A DNA stretch of 64,000 nt, taken from positions 1-64,000 of the forward strand of contig JAMLGM010000011.1 in NCBI GenBank assembly GCA_023957975.1. Direction: 5' to 3'. Shown in pieces: positions 37,132 through 45,258 of the stretch (the first letter of the stretch is position 1; every line of letters begins with the position of its first letter). A model generated the notes under the pieces. That model searched no databases and was not told where the DNA came from. It saw nothing but the letters and a program-made list of their open reading frames with translations. A program made the position numbers and the translations under genes. The stretch comes from Microthrixaceae bacterium. GTDB taxonomy: Bacteria > Actinomycetota > Acidimicrobiia > Acidimicrobiales > Microtrichaceae.

Positions 37132-38034
37132 GTGTCTCGCATCGCGCTCGTTACCACCGACCCGGGGGAGATCGGCTTCGACGATCCCGATCTCATCCCG
37201 CTGCTCGAAGCCATCGCTGCGGCCGGCCACGAGGTCACCACGGCGAGTTGGCGCGACGACTCGGCGCCGTGGGAGCGCTTCGACCTGGCGGTGATCCGCA
37301 GCCCGTGGGACTACATGCATCACGAGCGGCGGTTTCTCGAATGGCTCGAGGCGGTGGCGCAGCGCACGTCGTTGTGGAATCCGCCCGAGCTGATCGCCTG
37401 GAACCTCAACAAGCGGTATCTGCTGGAACTCGACGTGCACGGGGTGCCGGTCGTGCCGACGCTGTTGGCGACGTCGCCGTCGGAGGTCGGCGAGGCGATC
37501 GAGGCGATCCGTGATTCGGGCTTCGACGATGTCGTGGTGAAGCCGACGGTGTCGGCCGGTTCGATCGACACGGGGTTGTTTGCGGCGAACGATCCGGCGG
37601 CGATGGAGCTCGCTCGTCACATCCTGGAGATCGGCAAGACGGTGATGGTGCAGCCGGCGATTCCGTCGGTCGCCGAGGTCGGCGAGCGGGCGCTGGTGTT
37701 CTTCGACGGCGAGTTGTCGCACGCGTTCAGCAAGGGCCCGCTGTTGACGCACGGCGGGGGACTGCGCTCGGGCACCTACACCGAGGTGCTCGAGTTCGTG
37801 ACGGCGACGGTGGATGAGATCGATGTTGCGTCCCATGCGATGGAGGTCATTGCGCGGATCGCCCCGGGCCTCGATGGTGCGGCGCCGCTGTATGGGCGCC
37901 TCGACCTGGTCGCCACCGACGACGGTCCGCTGCTGTTGGAGGCCGAGCTGTTCGAACCCTCCTACAACGTGTGGCTGGCGGAGGGGTCGGCGCAACGGTT
38001 CGTCGCAGCCCTCGAGCGCCGACTCGACCACTGA
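37132..38034 (+). CDS. ATP-grasp (RimK/glutathione-synthetase-like) ligase
   Basis: A 300-aa ATP-grasp enzyme. IRSPWDYMHHERRFLEWLE, WNLNKRYLLELDVHGVPVVP, VVVKPTVSAGSIDTG and the C-terminal PLYGRLDLVATDDGPLLLEA followed by ELFEPSYN fit the family that joins a carboxylate to an amine or thiol through an acyl phosphate. Many related proteins are annotated as RimK-like or cycloserine-biosynthesis DcsG-like; the true substrate is unknown. It is leaderless by its TAGCCT box. Two short imperfect tandem duplications follow its stop (38021-38079). It has no obvious functional link to neighbours. Confidence 0.82.
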   Translation: MSRIALVTTDPGEIGFDDPDLIPLLEAIAAAGHEVTTASWRDDSAPWERFDLAVIRSPWDYMHHERRFLEWLEAVAQRTSLWNPPELIAWNLNKRYLLELDVHGVPVVPTLLATSPSEVGEAIEAIRDSGFDDVVVKPTVSAGSIDTGLFAANDPAAMELARHILEIGKTVMVQPAIPSVAEVGERALVFFDGELSHAFSKGPLLTHGGGLRSGTYTEVLEFVTATVDEIDVASHAMEVIARIAPGLDGAAPLYGRLDLVATDDGPLLLEAELFEPSYNVWLAEGSAQRFVAALERRLDH

Positions 38035-38086
38035 CTCGACTACTGACCCGAGCGCTGCCGAAACCGGCTGCCGAAACCGGTAGCGA

Positions 38087-39091
38087 TCAGGAGGCGCAGG
38101 CGCCGGCGTCGTGCGCGGTGATGTGTCCGGCCTGGTGCAGCCATCTGTAGGTGTCGCGCATGGTGTCGGCGACGGGGCGCAGCGTCACGCCGAGTTCGAG
38201 CTCGTTCGCGGTCGAGTCGTACGGGCAGGCCTGGGTGGCCTCGACCATCGTCTCGTGGCTGAGCTCGAAGTCGACGGGCAGGCGCAGATGCGTGAGGTCG
38301 ACGAGCCGGCCGACCCCTCGAAGCGCGGCGCCGGGTGCGGGGTAGCGCCGCACGTGACGGCCGCGCACCTCGTCGCACACGTCGAGAAACTGCGCCCACG
38401 GCAGGTAGTGCCCGCCGGCCATGATGCGTCGGGGTCCGTGGCCGGGTTCGAGCATCGCGGCGACCATGGCGGCGAGGTCGCGGACGTCGATCAGGTTGAA
38501 TCCCGACGAGGTCATCGGCATGGAACGGGTCGAGGAGATGGCCATCGTGTGCACGGCGGTGACGCTCGGCGAGTCGGGGCCGGTGACCGCCGACGGATAG
38601 ATGGTGGCGACGGGAACTCCGGCGGCCTGCATGCCGCGACACATCCATTCGCAGTCGACTTTCGAGGCCGAGTAGCCGTTGGTGGATTGGCGCAGCGGCG
38701 CATCGATGGTGGTGAGCGGCGGCGTCGACTGCAGCACCGACACCGAACTGACGTGCACGATCGGGTCGCATCCGGCTCGGGCCGCGGCGCCGAGCACGTT
38801 GGCCGCGGCGACGGTGTTGGTGCGGTGGGCTTCGGCGGCCTGACGGCGGTGAAGTGCGACCATCGCCGCGGCGTGTACGACGGCGTCGCACCCGTCGATC
38901 GCGGCGCCGACCGTGGCGGGGTCGGTGACGTCGCCCACCACGAGGTCGCAGCGGTCGGCCGCCTCGCCGAGTAGTGCCCGCGCCTTGGCCGGGTCGCGCA
39001 CCAGCAGTCGCAGGTCGTGGCCGGCGGCGTCGATGGCCCGCACGGCGTGTGATCCGACAAAGCCGGTGGCTCCCGTCACGAGCACCTTCAC
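38087..39091 (-). CDS. NAD(P)-dependent epimerase/reductase, extended SDR family
   Basis: A 334-aa extended short-chain dehydrogenase. The nucleotide-binding VLVTGATGFVGSHAVRA, VVHAAAMVAL, HVSSVSVLQS and the catalytic YSASKVDCE (YxxxK) are present. Similar proteins include dihydroflavonol-4-reductase-like and UDP-sugar epimerase-like enzymes; the substrate is unknown. GTG 39091 follows AGGAGG by 6 nt and gives the normal (M)KVLVTG start. The gene is divergent from the methyltransferase gene. Confidence 0.87.
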   Translation of the reverse strand: MKVLVTGATGFVGSHAVRAIDAAGHDLRLLVRDPAKARALLGEAADRCDLVVGDVTDPATVGAAIDGCDAVVHAAAMVALHRRQAAEAHRTNTVAAANVLGAAARAGCDPIVHVSSVSVLQSTPPLTTIDAPLRQSTNGYSASKVDCEWMCRGMQAAGVPVATIYPSAVTGPDSPSVTAVHTMAISSTRSMPMTSSGFNLIDVRDLAAMVAAMLEPGHGPRRIMAGGHYLPWAQFLDVCDEVRGRHVRRYPAPGAALRGVGRLVDLTHLRLPVDFELSHETMVEATQACPYDSTANELELGVTLRPVADTMRDTYRWLHQAGHITAHDAGACAS

Positions 39092-39219
39092 CGTTCGCCT
39101 CCTCTGATTCGTCGCGATCATCGTCGCTGGCGCTCGCTGGCTGCGGTCGCCGCGTCGCCTGTGTGGGCGCCGCGACGTCACGATATCGATCCGGTTCGCG
39201 CCGTGTCAGAACCCATCAG

Positions 39220-39225
39220 TAGGGT
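39220..39225 (+). promoter_or_regulatory. Leaderless -10 box (TAGGGT) of the methyltransferase gene
   Basis: TAGGGT ends 7 nt before the ATG at 39233. Confidence 0.5.
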
Positions 39226-39232
39226 GTGGTCC

Positions 39233-40723
39233 ATGGCCCGGACCCGAGTCTCCACGTCGACGGCGAACTTCGGTTCCGGGCGCCGCGAGGCACACGACGC
39301 CTCGGCGTTCTACGACCGTTTCGTCGCCCCGGAGATCTCCACCGACACGACGGTGAATCCGCCCGCCGAGGTCGACGTCATCTACGAGGCCGATGCGCGT
39401 TCGATGGACAAGGTCGCCGACAACTCGGTGGCGCTCGTGGTCACGTCGCCGCCGTATTTTGCGGGCAAGCAGTACGAAGAAGACCTCGGGGTCAACGGGG
39501 TTCCGGCGGATTATCTCGAGTACCTCGAGTTGTTGCGTGACGTGTTCGCCGAGTGCAAGCGGGTGCTCGAACCGGGCGGGCGGATTGCGGTGAATGTGGC
39601 GAATCTGGGGCGGCGGCCGTACCGCTCGTTGTCGGGCGATGTCACCGCCATCCTGCAGGATCTCGGGTTGTTGTTGCGCGGCGAGGTCGTGTGGTGGAAG
39701 GGGCGTGCCGCGGGCGGTTCGTGCGCATGGGGGACGTTTCAGCGCCCGTCGAATCCGGTGCTTCGCGACGTGACCGAACGCATCGTGATCGCCAGCAAGG
39801 GTCGCTTCGACCGTGCGCTCACCCCAGCGCAGCGCCTGGCGGACGACCTGCCGTCGACGGCCACGATCTCGCGCGAGGAGTTCATGGAGGCGACGACCGA
39901 CCTGTGGGAGATCCCGCCGGAGCGGGCGACCCGTGTCGGCCATCCCGCCCCGTTTCCGGTCGAGCTGCCGTTGCGGGCCATCGAGCTGTACACCTACGTC
40001 GACGATGTCGTGCTCGACCCGTTCATGGGGTCGGGCAGCACTGCGGTGGCGGCGGTTCGGTCCGGGCGCCGGTTCGTGGGTTTCGACATGGACCCGAACT
40101 ACATCGAGATCGCGAATCGTCGGGTCGACGAGGAGCGCGAACGCATCGAGGTGTCGGCGGAGGGCGGGGTGGGCTCGGACGTCCACGTCGAGTTGCGTGC
40201 CGACGATTTTCGTGGCCCGGTCGACGACAGCCTCAAGACGGCGATTCGCGATGGGCGTCAGGTGCGCGAGTTGGCCGAGATCGTGTTGCGAGACGCGGGG
40301 TTCAACGACATTCGTGTCGACGTGAAGCCGCGGGGGTTGGGTATCACGTTGAGTCTGGTGGCCGCCGATGCGGGCGGACGCGACTGGGCCTTCGACGTGA
40401 CGGGAGCCTTGACGACGGTGCGCGGCGGCCTGCGACGCACCGACAATCTGTGGAAGTCGCTCGCCACCGCTGCGGTTCTGCATGCCGGGCAGACCGCGGG
40501 CGGTGACGGCGGCGATGGCAGCGGCGGCGGCGATGCCATGCCGCTGGTGTTGATGACCACCGACGTGCCGAAGAAGGGGTCGTCGGGGTGGCGTGCGTTG
40601 CAGACGGTGATGGGGGAGGGCCGCGCGGTGTTTGATGTGGTGGAGGTCCTGAACCCCGAACATCACGAGCGCCTCGCCACCTACGCCCGCGCCAGCTCGT
40701 TCTCCGATAACCAGTGGTCGTGA
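39233..40723 (+). CDS. Orphan beta-class DNA methyltransferase (N4-cytosine or N6-adenine)
   Basis: A 496-aa protein. Motif IV is VVTSPPYFAG (T71-Y75) and motif I is LDPFMGSGSTAV (about 262-272). The order IV then I identifies the beta group, and SPPY is usual in N4-cytosine enzymes but also occurs in adenine enzymes. The target recognition region between them includes WKGRAAGGSCAWGTF. No restriction endonuclease is adjacent. A C-terminal extension of about 190 residues (DDSLKTAIRDGRQVRELAEI onward) has no known function. The stop codon and final FSDNQWS residues lie inside a family 1 palindrome, so the natural C-terminus may have been altered by insertion of that element. Confidence 0.88.
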   Translation: MARTRVSTSTANFGSGRREAHDASAFYDRFVAPEISTDTTVNPPAEVDVIYEADARSMDKVADNSVALVVTSPPYFAGKQYEEDLGVNGVPADYLEYLELLRDVFAECKRVLEPGGRIAVNVANLGRRPYRSLSGDVTAILQDLGLLLRGEVVWWKGRAAGGSCAWGTFQRPSNPVLRDVTERIVIASKGRFDRALTPAQRLADDLPSTATISREEFMEATTDLWEIPPERATRVGHPAPFPVELPLRAIELYTYVDDVVLDPFMGSGSTAVAAVRSGRRFVGFDMDPNYIEIANRRVDEERERIEVSAEGGVGSDVHVELRADDFRGPVDDSLKTAIRDGRQVRELAEIVLRDAGFNDIRVDVKPRGLGITLSLVAADAGGRDWAFDVTGALTTVRGGLRRTDNLWKSLATAAVLHAGQTAGGDGGDGSGGGDAMPLVLMTTDVPKKGSSGWRALQTVMGEGRAVFDVVEVLNPEHHERLATYARASSFSDNQWS

Positions 40724-40752
40724 TCACGACCACTGGTTATCGGAGAACGAGC
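40695..40752. repeat. Family 1 palindromic repeat, copy 3 (58-bp perfect palindrome)
   Basis: Every base from 40695 to 40752 pairs: the half-site begins GCTCGTTCTCCGATAACCAG and the dyad centre is TGATCA. The 38-bp core (40705-40742) is identical to copies 1 and 2; the outer arms and flanks differ. It carries the methyltransferase stop codon (TGA at 40721-40723). Confidence 0.95.
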
Positions 40753-40798
40753 AAGGCGGCAGGCTTTCGCCACGTTCGCCACGTGGGGTCGGTGCAAG

Positions 40799-40804
40799 TA
40801 GCCT
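40799..40804 (+). promoter_or_regulatory. Leaderless -10 box (TAGCCT) of purN
   Basis: TAGCCT ends 7 nt before the GTG at 40812, in a block (GTAGCCTTGCGCC) very close to that before icd. Confidence 0.55.
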
Positions 40805-40811
40805 TGCGCCG

Positions 40812-41411
40812 GTGAATCTGGCCGTGCTCGCCTCCGGCAGCGGGACCCTCCTCGACGCGATTTTGACTTCAGGGCTGCCGATTTCGGTGGTCGGGGTCGA
40901 TCGCACCTGTCGGGCCGAAGAGGTCGCTGCGGCGCACGGGGTCGAGTGCATCAAGATCGAGCGCGGCGACTTCACCCCCGCCTTCGACCGCGAGGCCTAC
41001 GACGCCCGCTGGGTCGAGGCGCTCGCGCCCTATGAGCTCGATCTCATCGTGATGGCGGGGTACGGCACGATCCTCAGCGAAGTGATGCATGCCGCCTACC
41101 CGCATCGCATCCTCAACACCCATCCGGCGTTGTTGCCGTCGTTCAAGGGCTGGCACGGGGTGCGTGATGCGCTCGACTACGGCGTGAAGGTGACCGGATG
41201 CACGGTGCACATCGCCACGCTCGGCGTCGATGAGGGGCCGATCCTCGCCCAGGAGGCGGTGCCCGTGCTCGACGACGACGACGAGGCGAGCCTGCACGAG
41301 CGCATCAAGGACGTCGAGCGTCGTTTGTATGTCGACACGATCCGTCGTGTCATGGAGACCCCGAACCTGTTGCTCGGCCGCCGCGCCGACGCCACGGCCG
41401 ACCCCGGCTGA
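40812..41411 (+). CDS. purN: Phosphoribosylglycinamide formyltransferase
   Basis: A 199-aa enzyme that transfers a formyl group from 10-formyltetrahydrofolate to GAR in purine synthesis. LAVLASGSGTLLDAIL binds the ribonucleotide phosphate, and the catalytic Asn and His lie in ILNTHPALLPSFKG with Asp in LGVDEGPIL. The length is typical. purH follows after a short tandem repeat, giving the conserved actinobacterial purN-purH pair. Confidence 0.97.
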   Translation: MNLAVLASGSGTLLDAILTSGLPISVVGVDRTCRAEEVAAAHGVECIKIERGDFTPAFDREAYDARWVEALAPYELDLIVMAGYGTILSEVMHAAYPHRILNTHPALLPSFKGWHGVRDALDYGVKVTGCTVHIATLGVDEGPILAQEAVPVLDDDDEASLHERIKDVERRLYVDTIRRVMETPNLLLGRRADATADPG

Positions 41412-41438
41412 TGACCCCGGCTGATGACCCCGGCAGAT
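41400..41438 (+). repeat. Three tandem 13-bp units spanning the purN stop
   Basis: GACCCCGGCTGAT is repeated at 41400 and 41413, with a variant at 41426. The first copy contains the purN stop and the later ones repeat it in the gap before purH. Confidence 0.85.
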
Positions 41439-41464
41439 GAAGCCGACCGAAGGAGTTGTGTGAG

Positions 41465-43024
41465 ATGAGAGCGCTGCTGAGCGTCTACGACAAGACCGGC
41501 GTGGTGGAATTCGCCACGGCGTTGCACGAACTCGGCGTCGAGTTGATCAGTTCCGGCGGCACTGCGAAGGCGATCGCCGCGGCGGGCGTCCCGGTGACCG
41601 ACGTGGCCGAGTTCACCGGGTATCCGGCGATGTTGGGGCACCGGGTCGTGACGTTGCATCCGCTCGTGCACGGGGCGATCCTCGCCGACCGCAACGACGC
41701 CGATCACCAGGCCGACATCGAGCGCTACGACATCCGCCCGATCGATCTGGTGGTGGTGAATCTCTATCCGTTCTCGTCGGATCCCAGCGTGGAACTGCTC
41801 GACGTGGGCGGGCCGACGATGGTGCGGGCCGCGGCGAAGAACCACGAGTTTGTGGGCGTTTTGGTCGACCCGACCGATTACGACTCGGTGCTCGACGAGA
41901 TCCGGGCGAACGGCGAGTTGTCGTCGGGGTTGCGTCGGCGCCTGGCCCGCAAGGCGTTCGCGGTGACCGCGGCCTACGACACCGAGATCGTGCAATGGCT
42001 CGACTCGCTCGACTCGCCCTCGGGTGTCGCCGACTCGCCCGCCGCTCCTGAAGGTGACGCGCAGCCCGACGCCGCCGCGCAGCTCCCCGAAACCCTGCAC
42101 ATCGCCGCGGTCCGCTCGGAGGTGTTGCGTTACGGGGAGAACCCCCATCAGGTCGGGGCACGTTATGTCACCGCCAATGGCGATTCCTGCTGGGAGAGCG
42201 CGGTCGTTCACCAGGGCAAGGCGATGTCGTATCTGAACGTGTACGACGCCGATGCCGCGTGGCGGTTGGTGTGGTCGCTCGGCGAGGAACGTCCCGCCGC
42301 GGTGGTCATCAAGCATGCGAACCCGTGTGGGGTGGCGGTGGCCGACACGATCGAGGAGGCGTACCGCCTGGCACACGAGTGCGATCCGATCTCGGCCTTC
42401 GGGGGCATCGTGGCGTTGAACCGCCCGATGACCAGGGCGGTTGCCGAGTCGTTGGTGAACGTGTTCACCGAGGTGGTCGTGGCCGAATCGTATGAGCCGG
42501 GTGCGCTCGAGGTGCTGGGGTCCAAGGAGAACCTGCGGGTGATCGAAACCCGTCGCCCGGTCGCGGCGGCGCTCGACGTCCGCGGCATCGAGGGCGGGTG
42601 GTTGGTGCAGACGACCGACGTGGTCACCATCGATCGTTCGGCGTGGAAGGTCGTGACCGACCGGGCGCCGTCGGATGCGGAGATGATCGACCTCGAGTTG
42701 GCGTGGAAGGTGGCGGCGAAGGTCACCTCGAACACGATCGTGTTGGTGAAGGACGGCCAGGCGGTCGGCATCGGTGCGGGGCAGCAGAATCGCCGCGACT
42801 CGGGTCGGATCGCAGCGGAGAAGGCCGACGGCCGCGCGGCGGGCGGCGCGTGTGCGTCGGATGCGTTCTTCCCCTTCCGCGACGGGCTCGACGCAGCGAT
42901 CGAGGCGGGGGCGACCGCGGTGATCCAGCCGGGCGGGTCGATCCGCGACCAGAAGGTCATCGACGCCGCGAACGAGGCGGGCATCGCCATGGTCTTCACC
43001 GGCGAGCGTCACTTCAAGCACTGA
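41465..43024 (+). CDS. purH: Bifunctional AICAR transformylase/IMP cyclohydrolase
   Basis: A 519-aa enzyme for the last two steps of IMP synthesis. The N-terminal cyclohydrolase (RALLSVYDKTGVVEFATAL, GYPAMLGHRVVTLHPLVHG) and the C-terminal transformylase (LRYGENPHQ, KHANPCGVAVA, SDAFFPFRDGLD, GAGQQNRRDS) are both complete. ATG 41465 follows AGGAG (41451-41455). An insertion of about 15 Ala/Pro-rich residues (DSPSGVADSPAAPEG) lies between the halves and is probably a flexible linker. Confidence 0.98.
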   Translation: MRALLSVYDKTGVVEFATALHELGVELISSGGTAKAIAAAGVPVTDVAEFTGYPAMLGHRVVTLHPLVHGAILADRNDADHQADIERYDIRPIDLVVVNLYPFSSDPSVELLDVGGPTMVRAAAKNHEFVGVLVDPTDYDSVLDEIRANGELSSGLRRRLARKAFAVTAAYDTEIVQWLDSLDSPSGVADSPAAPEGDAQPDAAAQLPETLHIAAVRSEVLRYGENPHQVGARYVTANGDSCWESAVVHQGKAMSYLNVYDADAAWRLVWSLGEERPAAVVIKHANPCGVAVADTIEEAYRLAHECDPISAFGGIVALNRPMTRAVAESLVNVFTEVVVAESYEPGALEVLGSKENLRVIETRRPVAAALDVRGIEGGWLVQTTDVVTIDRSAWKVVTDRAPSDAEMIDLELAWKVAAKVTSNTIVLVKDGQAVGIGAGQQNRRDSGRIAAEKADGRAAGGACASDAFFPFRDGLDAAIEAGATAVIQPGGSIRDQKVIDAANEAGIAMVFTGERHFKH

Positions 43025-43086
43025 GGCTTCGGGCGCCGCGCGGCTCGGCGCCGCTCGGAGCGCTCGGCACCGCTCGTTCGTTTGCT

Positions 43087-43141
43087 CGCGAAGTTTCTGC
43101 CAGAAACGACATCACGTGTCACTTCTGGCAGGAAGTTCGCG
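43087..43141. repeat. Family 2 palindromic repeat, copy C
   Basis: A 55-bp imperfect palindrome (CGCGAAGTTTCTGCCAGAA with TTCTGGCAGGAAGTTCGCG), preceded by a GCTCGG-type low-complexity run after purH. It abuts the stop of the DUF4143 ATPase pseudogene. Confidence 0.9.
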
Positions 43142-44387
43142 CTACGCGGGTTCGGTCCAGAGCGATGCGATCGGCGCGGCGGCGATCCGGTCGGAGAGTG
43201 CGAAGAGAGACGGACCGGTGTGGAGGACGACGCCAGCGACGAATCGTTCGCCGAGCGTGTCGCGCAACCATTCGATGTGGGCGCCGTCGGCACGGCTCGG
43301 CGCAGAGGATGCTTTCACTTCGATCGCGATGACTCGATCTCCGCTGAGTTCGACGAGGAGGTCGATTTCGCGGCGGCCGTTCTTGTCGCGGAGATGGAAG
43401 AGCCGTGGTCGAGGTCCGCTCACCGCCAGCTCCAGATCGAAGTTGTGCAGCGACGAAGGTGTCGATCCGCGACCCAGGATGTCCCCGTCTCATGACGCTG
43501 CGGGCGTCCATGCGGAGTGCTGCGCCGATGAGCGACGCATCGGTGATGTAGCGCTTCGGCGTCTTGACGAGTCGCGAGAGTCGATTCGTGAGCCACGCGG
43601 GCACGGCATCGAGGACGAACAAGTTCGAGAGAAGCCGCTCGTAAGCGTTTGCCGTCCGCCGGTCGACGGCCGCGGCTCCGAAGATCGTGTTGTCAGCCAC
43701 AATCCCCGCGGAGTTGAGCGCCAACGTCTCAAAGTACCGCTCCAACAGGACGGGATCTCGACCCGATATGTCGACCGCGTCGCGCGTCAGCAGCTGATCG
43801 AGGTAGCTGGCGAGCCAGCGTTCGCGACCTGATCCGTTTAGCCTGAGCGCCGCGTCCGGGAATCCGCCACGAAGCGCCAACTCGATGTAGCCGACAAGGT
43901 CCGGTGGCGCTGTTGGTGTGCCGAGCGCCATTGGATCACCAGCGGCCAGTACCGCGAGCGGACCCCGTTCGCCGATGGACCCTACGATTTCGCGCTCGGA
44001 CAGCCCCCACATGTCGAGACGGATCAGCCGACCGGTCCCGGGCCATGTCTCGGCCACAAGGTCGGCCCGAATGCTGCCCGTCAGAATGAACCGACCAGGC
44101 CGACTGTCATCGTCCACGGCACGCTTGACTGCACCGAGCACGCCAGGAACGGCCTGCCACTCGTCGAGGAGCACCGGCTCATCAAAACTGGCGAGGGCCG
44201 CATCGGCGTCCGCGACGAACGCGGCCGCCTCGGCGGGCCGGTCGAGACGAACGACGCTTTTTGCGTACCGGCGAGCGGTCGTGGTCTTTCCGGATGCACG
44301 TGGTCCGACGACAAGTACAGCGGGGTGCACGCGGATGACCTCGCTGAGCTCGTCATCGAGGAATCGACGTACGTACTGATCGGACAT
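43142..44387 (-). pseudogene. Frameshifted AAA ATPase of the DUF4143 family
   Basis: The minus strand from ATG 44387 reads a typical member: Walker A VVGPRASGKTTTARRYA, Walker B-like EPVLLDEWQ, ILTGS, and the first part of DUF4143 (DALLTRD-like LLTRDAVDISGRD, FETLALNSAGIVAD, YITDASLIGAALRM). Between about 43430 and 43500 the frame is lost. The expected end (PRPRLFHLRDKNGRREIDLL and VIAIEVKASS, the nuclease-like core) continues in the +1 frame to a stop at 43142. The first frame alone would run on into the palindrome and give an unrelated tail. This is either a decayed gene or a sequencing error. TATCCT lies 6 nt before the ATG. Family 2 palindromes lie at both ends. Confidence 0.82.
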
Positions 44388-44393
44388 GTCGCC

Positions 44394-44399
44394 AGGATA
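44394..44399 (-). promoter_or_regulatory. Leaderless -10 box (TATCCT)
   Basis: On the minus strand TATCCT ends 6 nt before the ATG at 44387 of the DUF4143 pseudogene. Confidence 0.45.
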
Positions 44400-44564
44400 C
44401 CGTCGCAGACCAGGCTTCGATGCTCATCTGGACCACCGCGCGATGTCGTTCTAGACCACTCACCGATGTCGGTCTGGACCGTCGGTCTGGACCGTCGGTC
44501 CGGGTGGTCGGCGCTGGGTGGTCGGCACGCGCTCGCCGCTCGCCGCCGCTCGGCGCTGCTCGTC

Positions 44565-44619
44565 CGCGAAGTTTCTGCCAGAAACGACATCACGTGTCAC
44601 TTTTGGCAGAAAGTTCGCG
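44565..44619. repeat. Family 2 palindromic repeat, copy D
   Basis: A 55-bp palindrome (CGCGAAGTTTCTGCCAGAAA, interior ACATCACGTGT, right arm GGCAGAAAGTTCGCG). It is preceded by a GCTCGCCGC-type low-complexity run (about 44529-44560). Its left arm is identical to that of copy C. Confidence 0.9.
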
Positions 44620-44968
44620 AGGAGATCGGTGACCAAACGCCGCCATGAACGGCGTCGGGGCGGGGTCCGTAGTCGGACGCCCACCCCGACGACTGCTCGC
44701 CACAGCGAATGGGTGCATTTGGCGATGTGCCCACATCGGAAGTGGTGGCAATGTGCCCCAGCGGCACGGCGCCTCGTTCGACGGCACGGGTGTCGTCGTG
44801 CCGAGGCGCCTGAACAGCATTTCAACCGTTGAAGTTGAATGTCAAGACATTCTGATGAGGATCACCGCAGCTCGCTGGCCGCCGTATCGCCTCGCCGGTT
44901 GCCGTACCGCCCCGGCCGCCCCGGGCGCTCTGTGGGTAAGCCGCTGTGGGCAAGCCGTTCTGGTGGGG
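44620..44968. other. Gene-free stretch
   Basis: No convincing gene is visible on either strand. A short palindrome CGATGTG/CACATCG (44723-44738) and a patch of ordinary AT content around 44815-44860 are the only structure. It may be remnant sequence left by the repeat-rich insertions to its left. Confidence 0.5.
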
Positions 44969-45199
44969 TCAGACGGCTTGTGTCTGGTCGAGCAAGCCGG
45001 ACAGCTCGATTGATGCTTGGAGGTTCGCGTTGGCCGTGTTGTGGCTCAGCCAGAGTGTGACTGCGGCCGCGCGCACATCATCGGGTTCGCCCTCAACGCC
45101 GAGTCTCGTGCACAACCTGGACACGGTGAGCGGCTGGGGCATCTCTTCGCCGGGCCGCAGAAAGGCGTCGTCATCCCAGATTCGTTGATGGATGCTCAC
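44969..45199 (-). CDS. Small protein of unknown function
   Basis: A 76-aa soluble protein from GTG 45199, with GGGAGG six bases upstream. It reads through a tryptophan- and acid-rich start (HQRIWDDDAFLRPGEEM) to a helical end (VTLWLSHNTANANLQASIEL). It has no membrane segment and no recognisable motif. It lies 59 nt downstream of the DUF1648 gene in the same direction and may be the last gene of that operon. The strong ribosome-binding site is the main reason to accept it. Confidence 0.55.
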   Translation of the reverse strand: MSIHQRIWDDDAFLRPGEEMPQPLTVSRLCTRLGVEGEPDDVRAAAVTLWLSHNTANANLQASIELSGLLDQTQAV

Positions 45200-45258
45200 G
45201 TCAGCCTCCCAGTCAGATGGATTCAATGGCTCGCTCGATCGATCGATTCTGGCATGGC

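Noticed and set aside
40695..40752. Family 1 palindromes as ordinary intrinsic terminators
   Set aside because: There is no T-run on either side, one copy lies upstream of a gene in the direction of transcription, and the core is conserved in sequence rather than only in pairing. A bidirectional transcription block is still possible.
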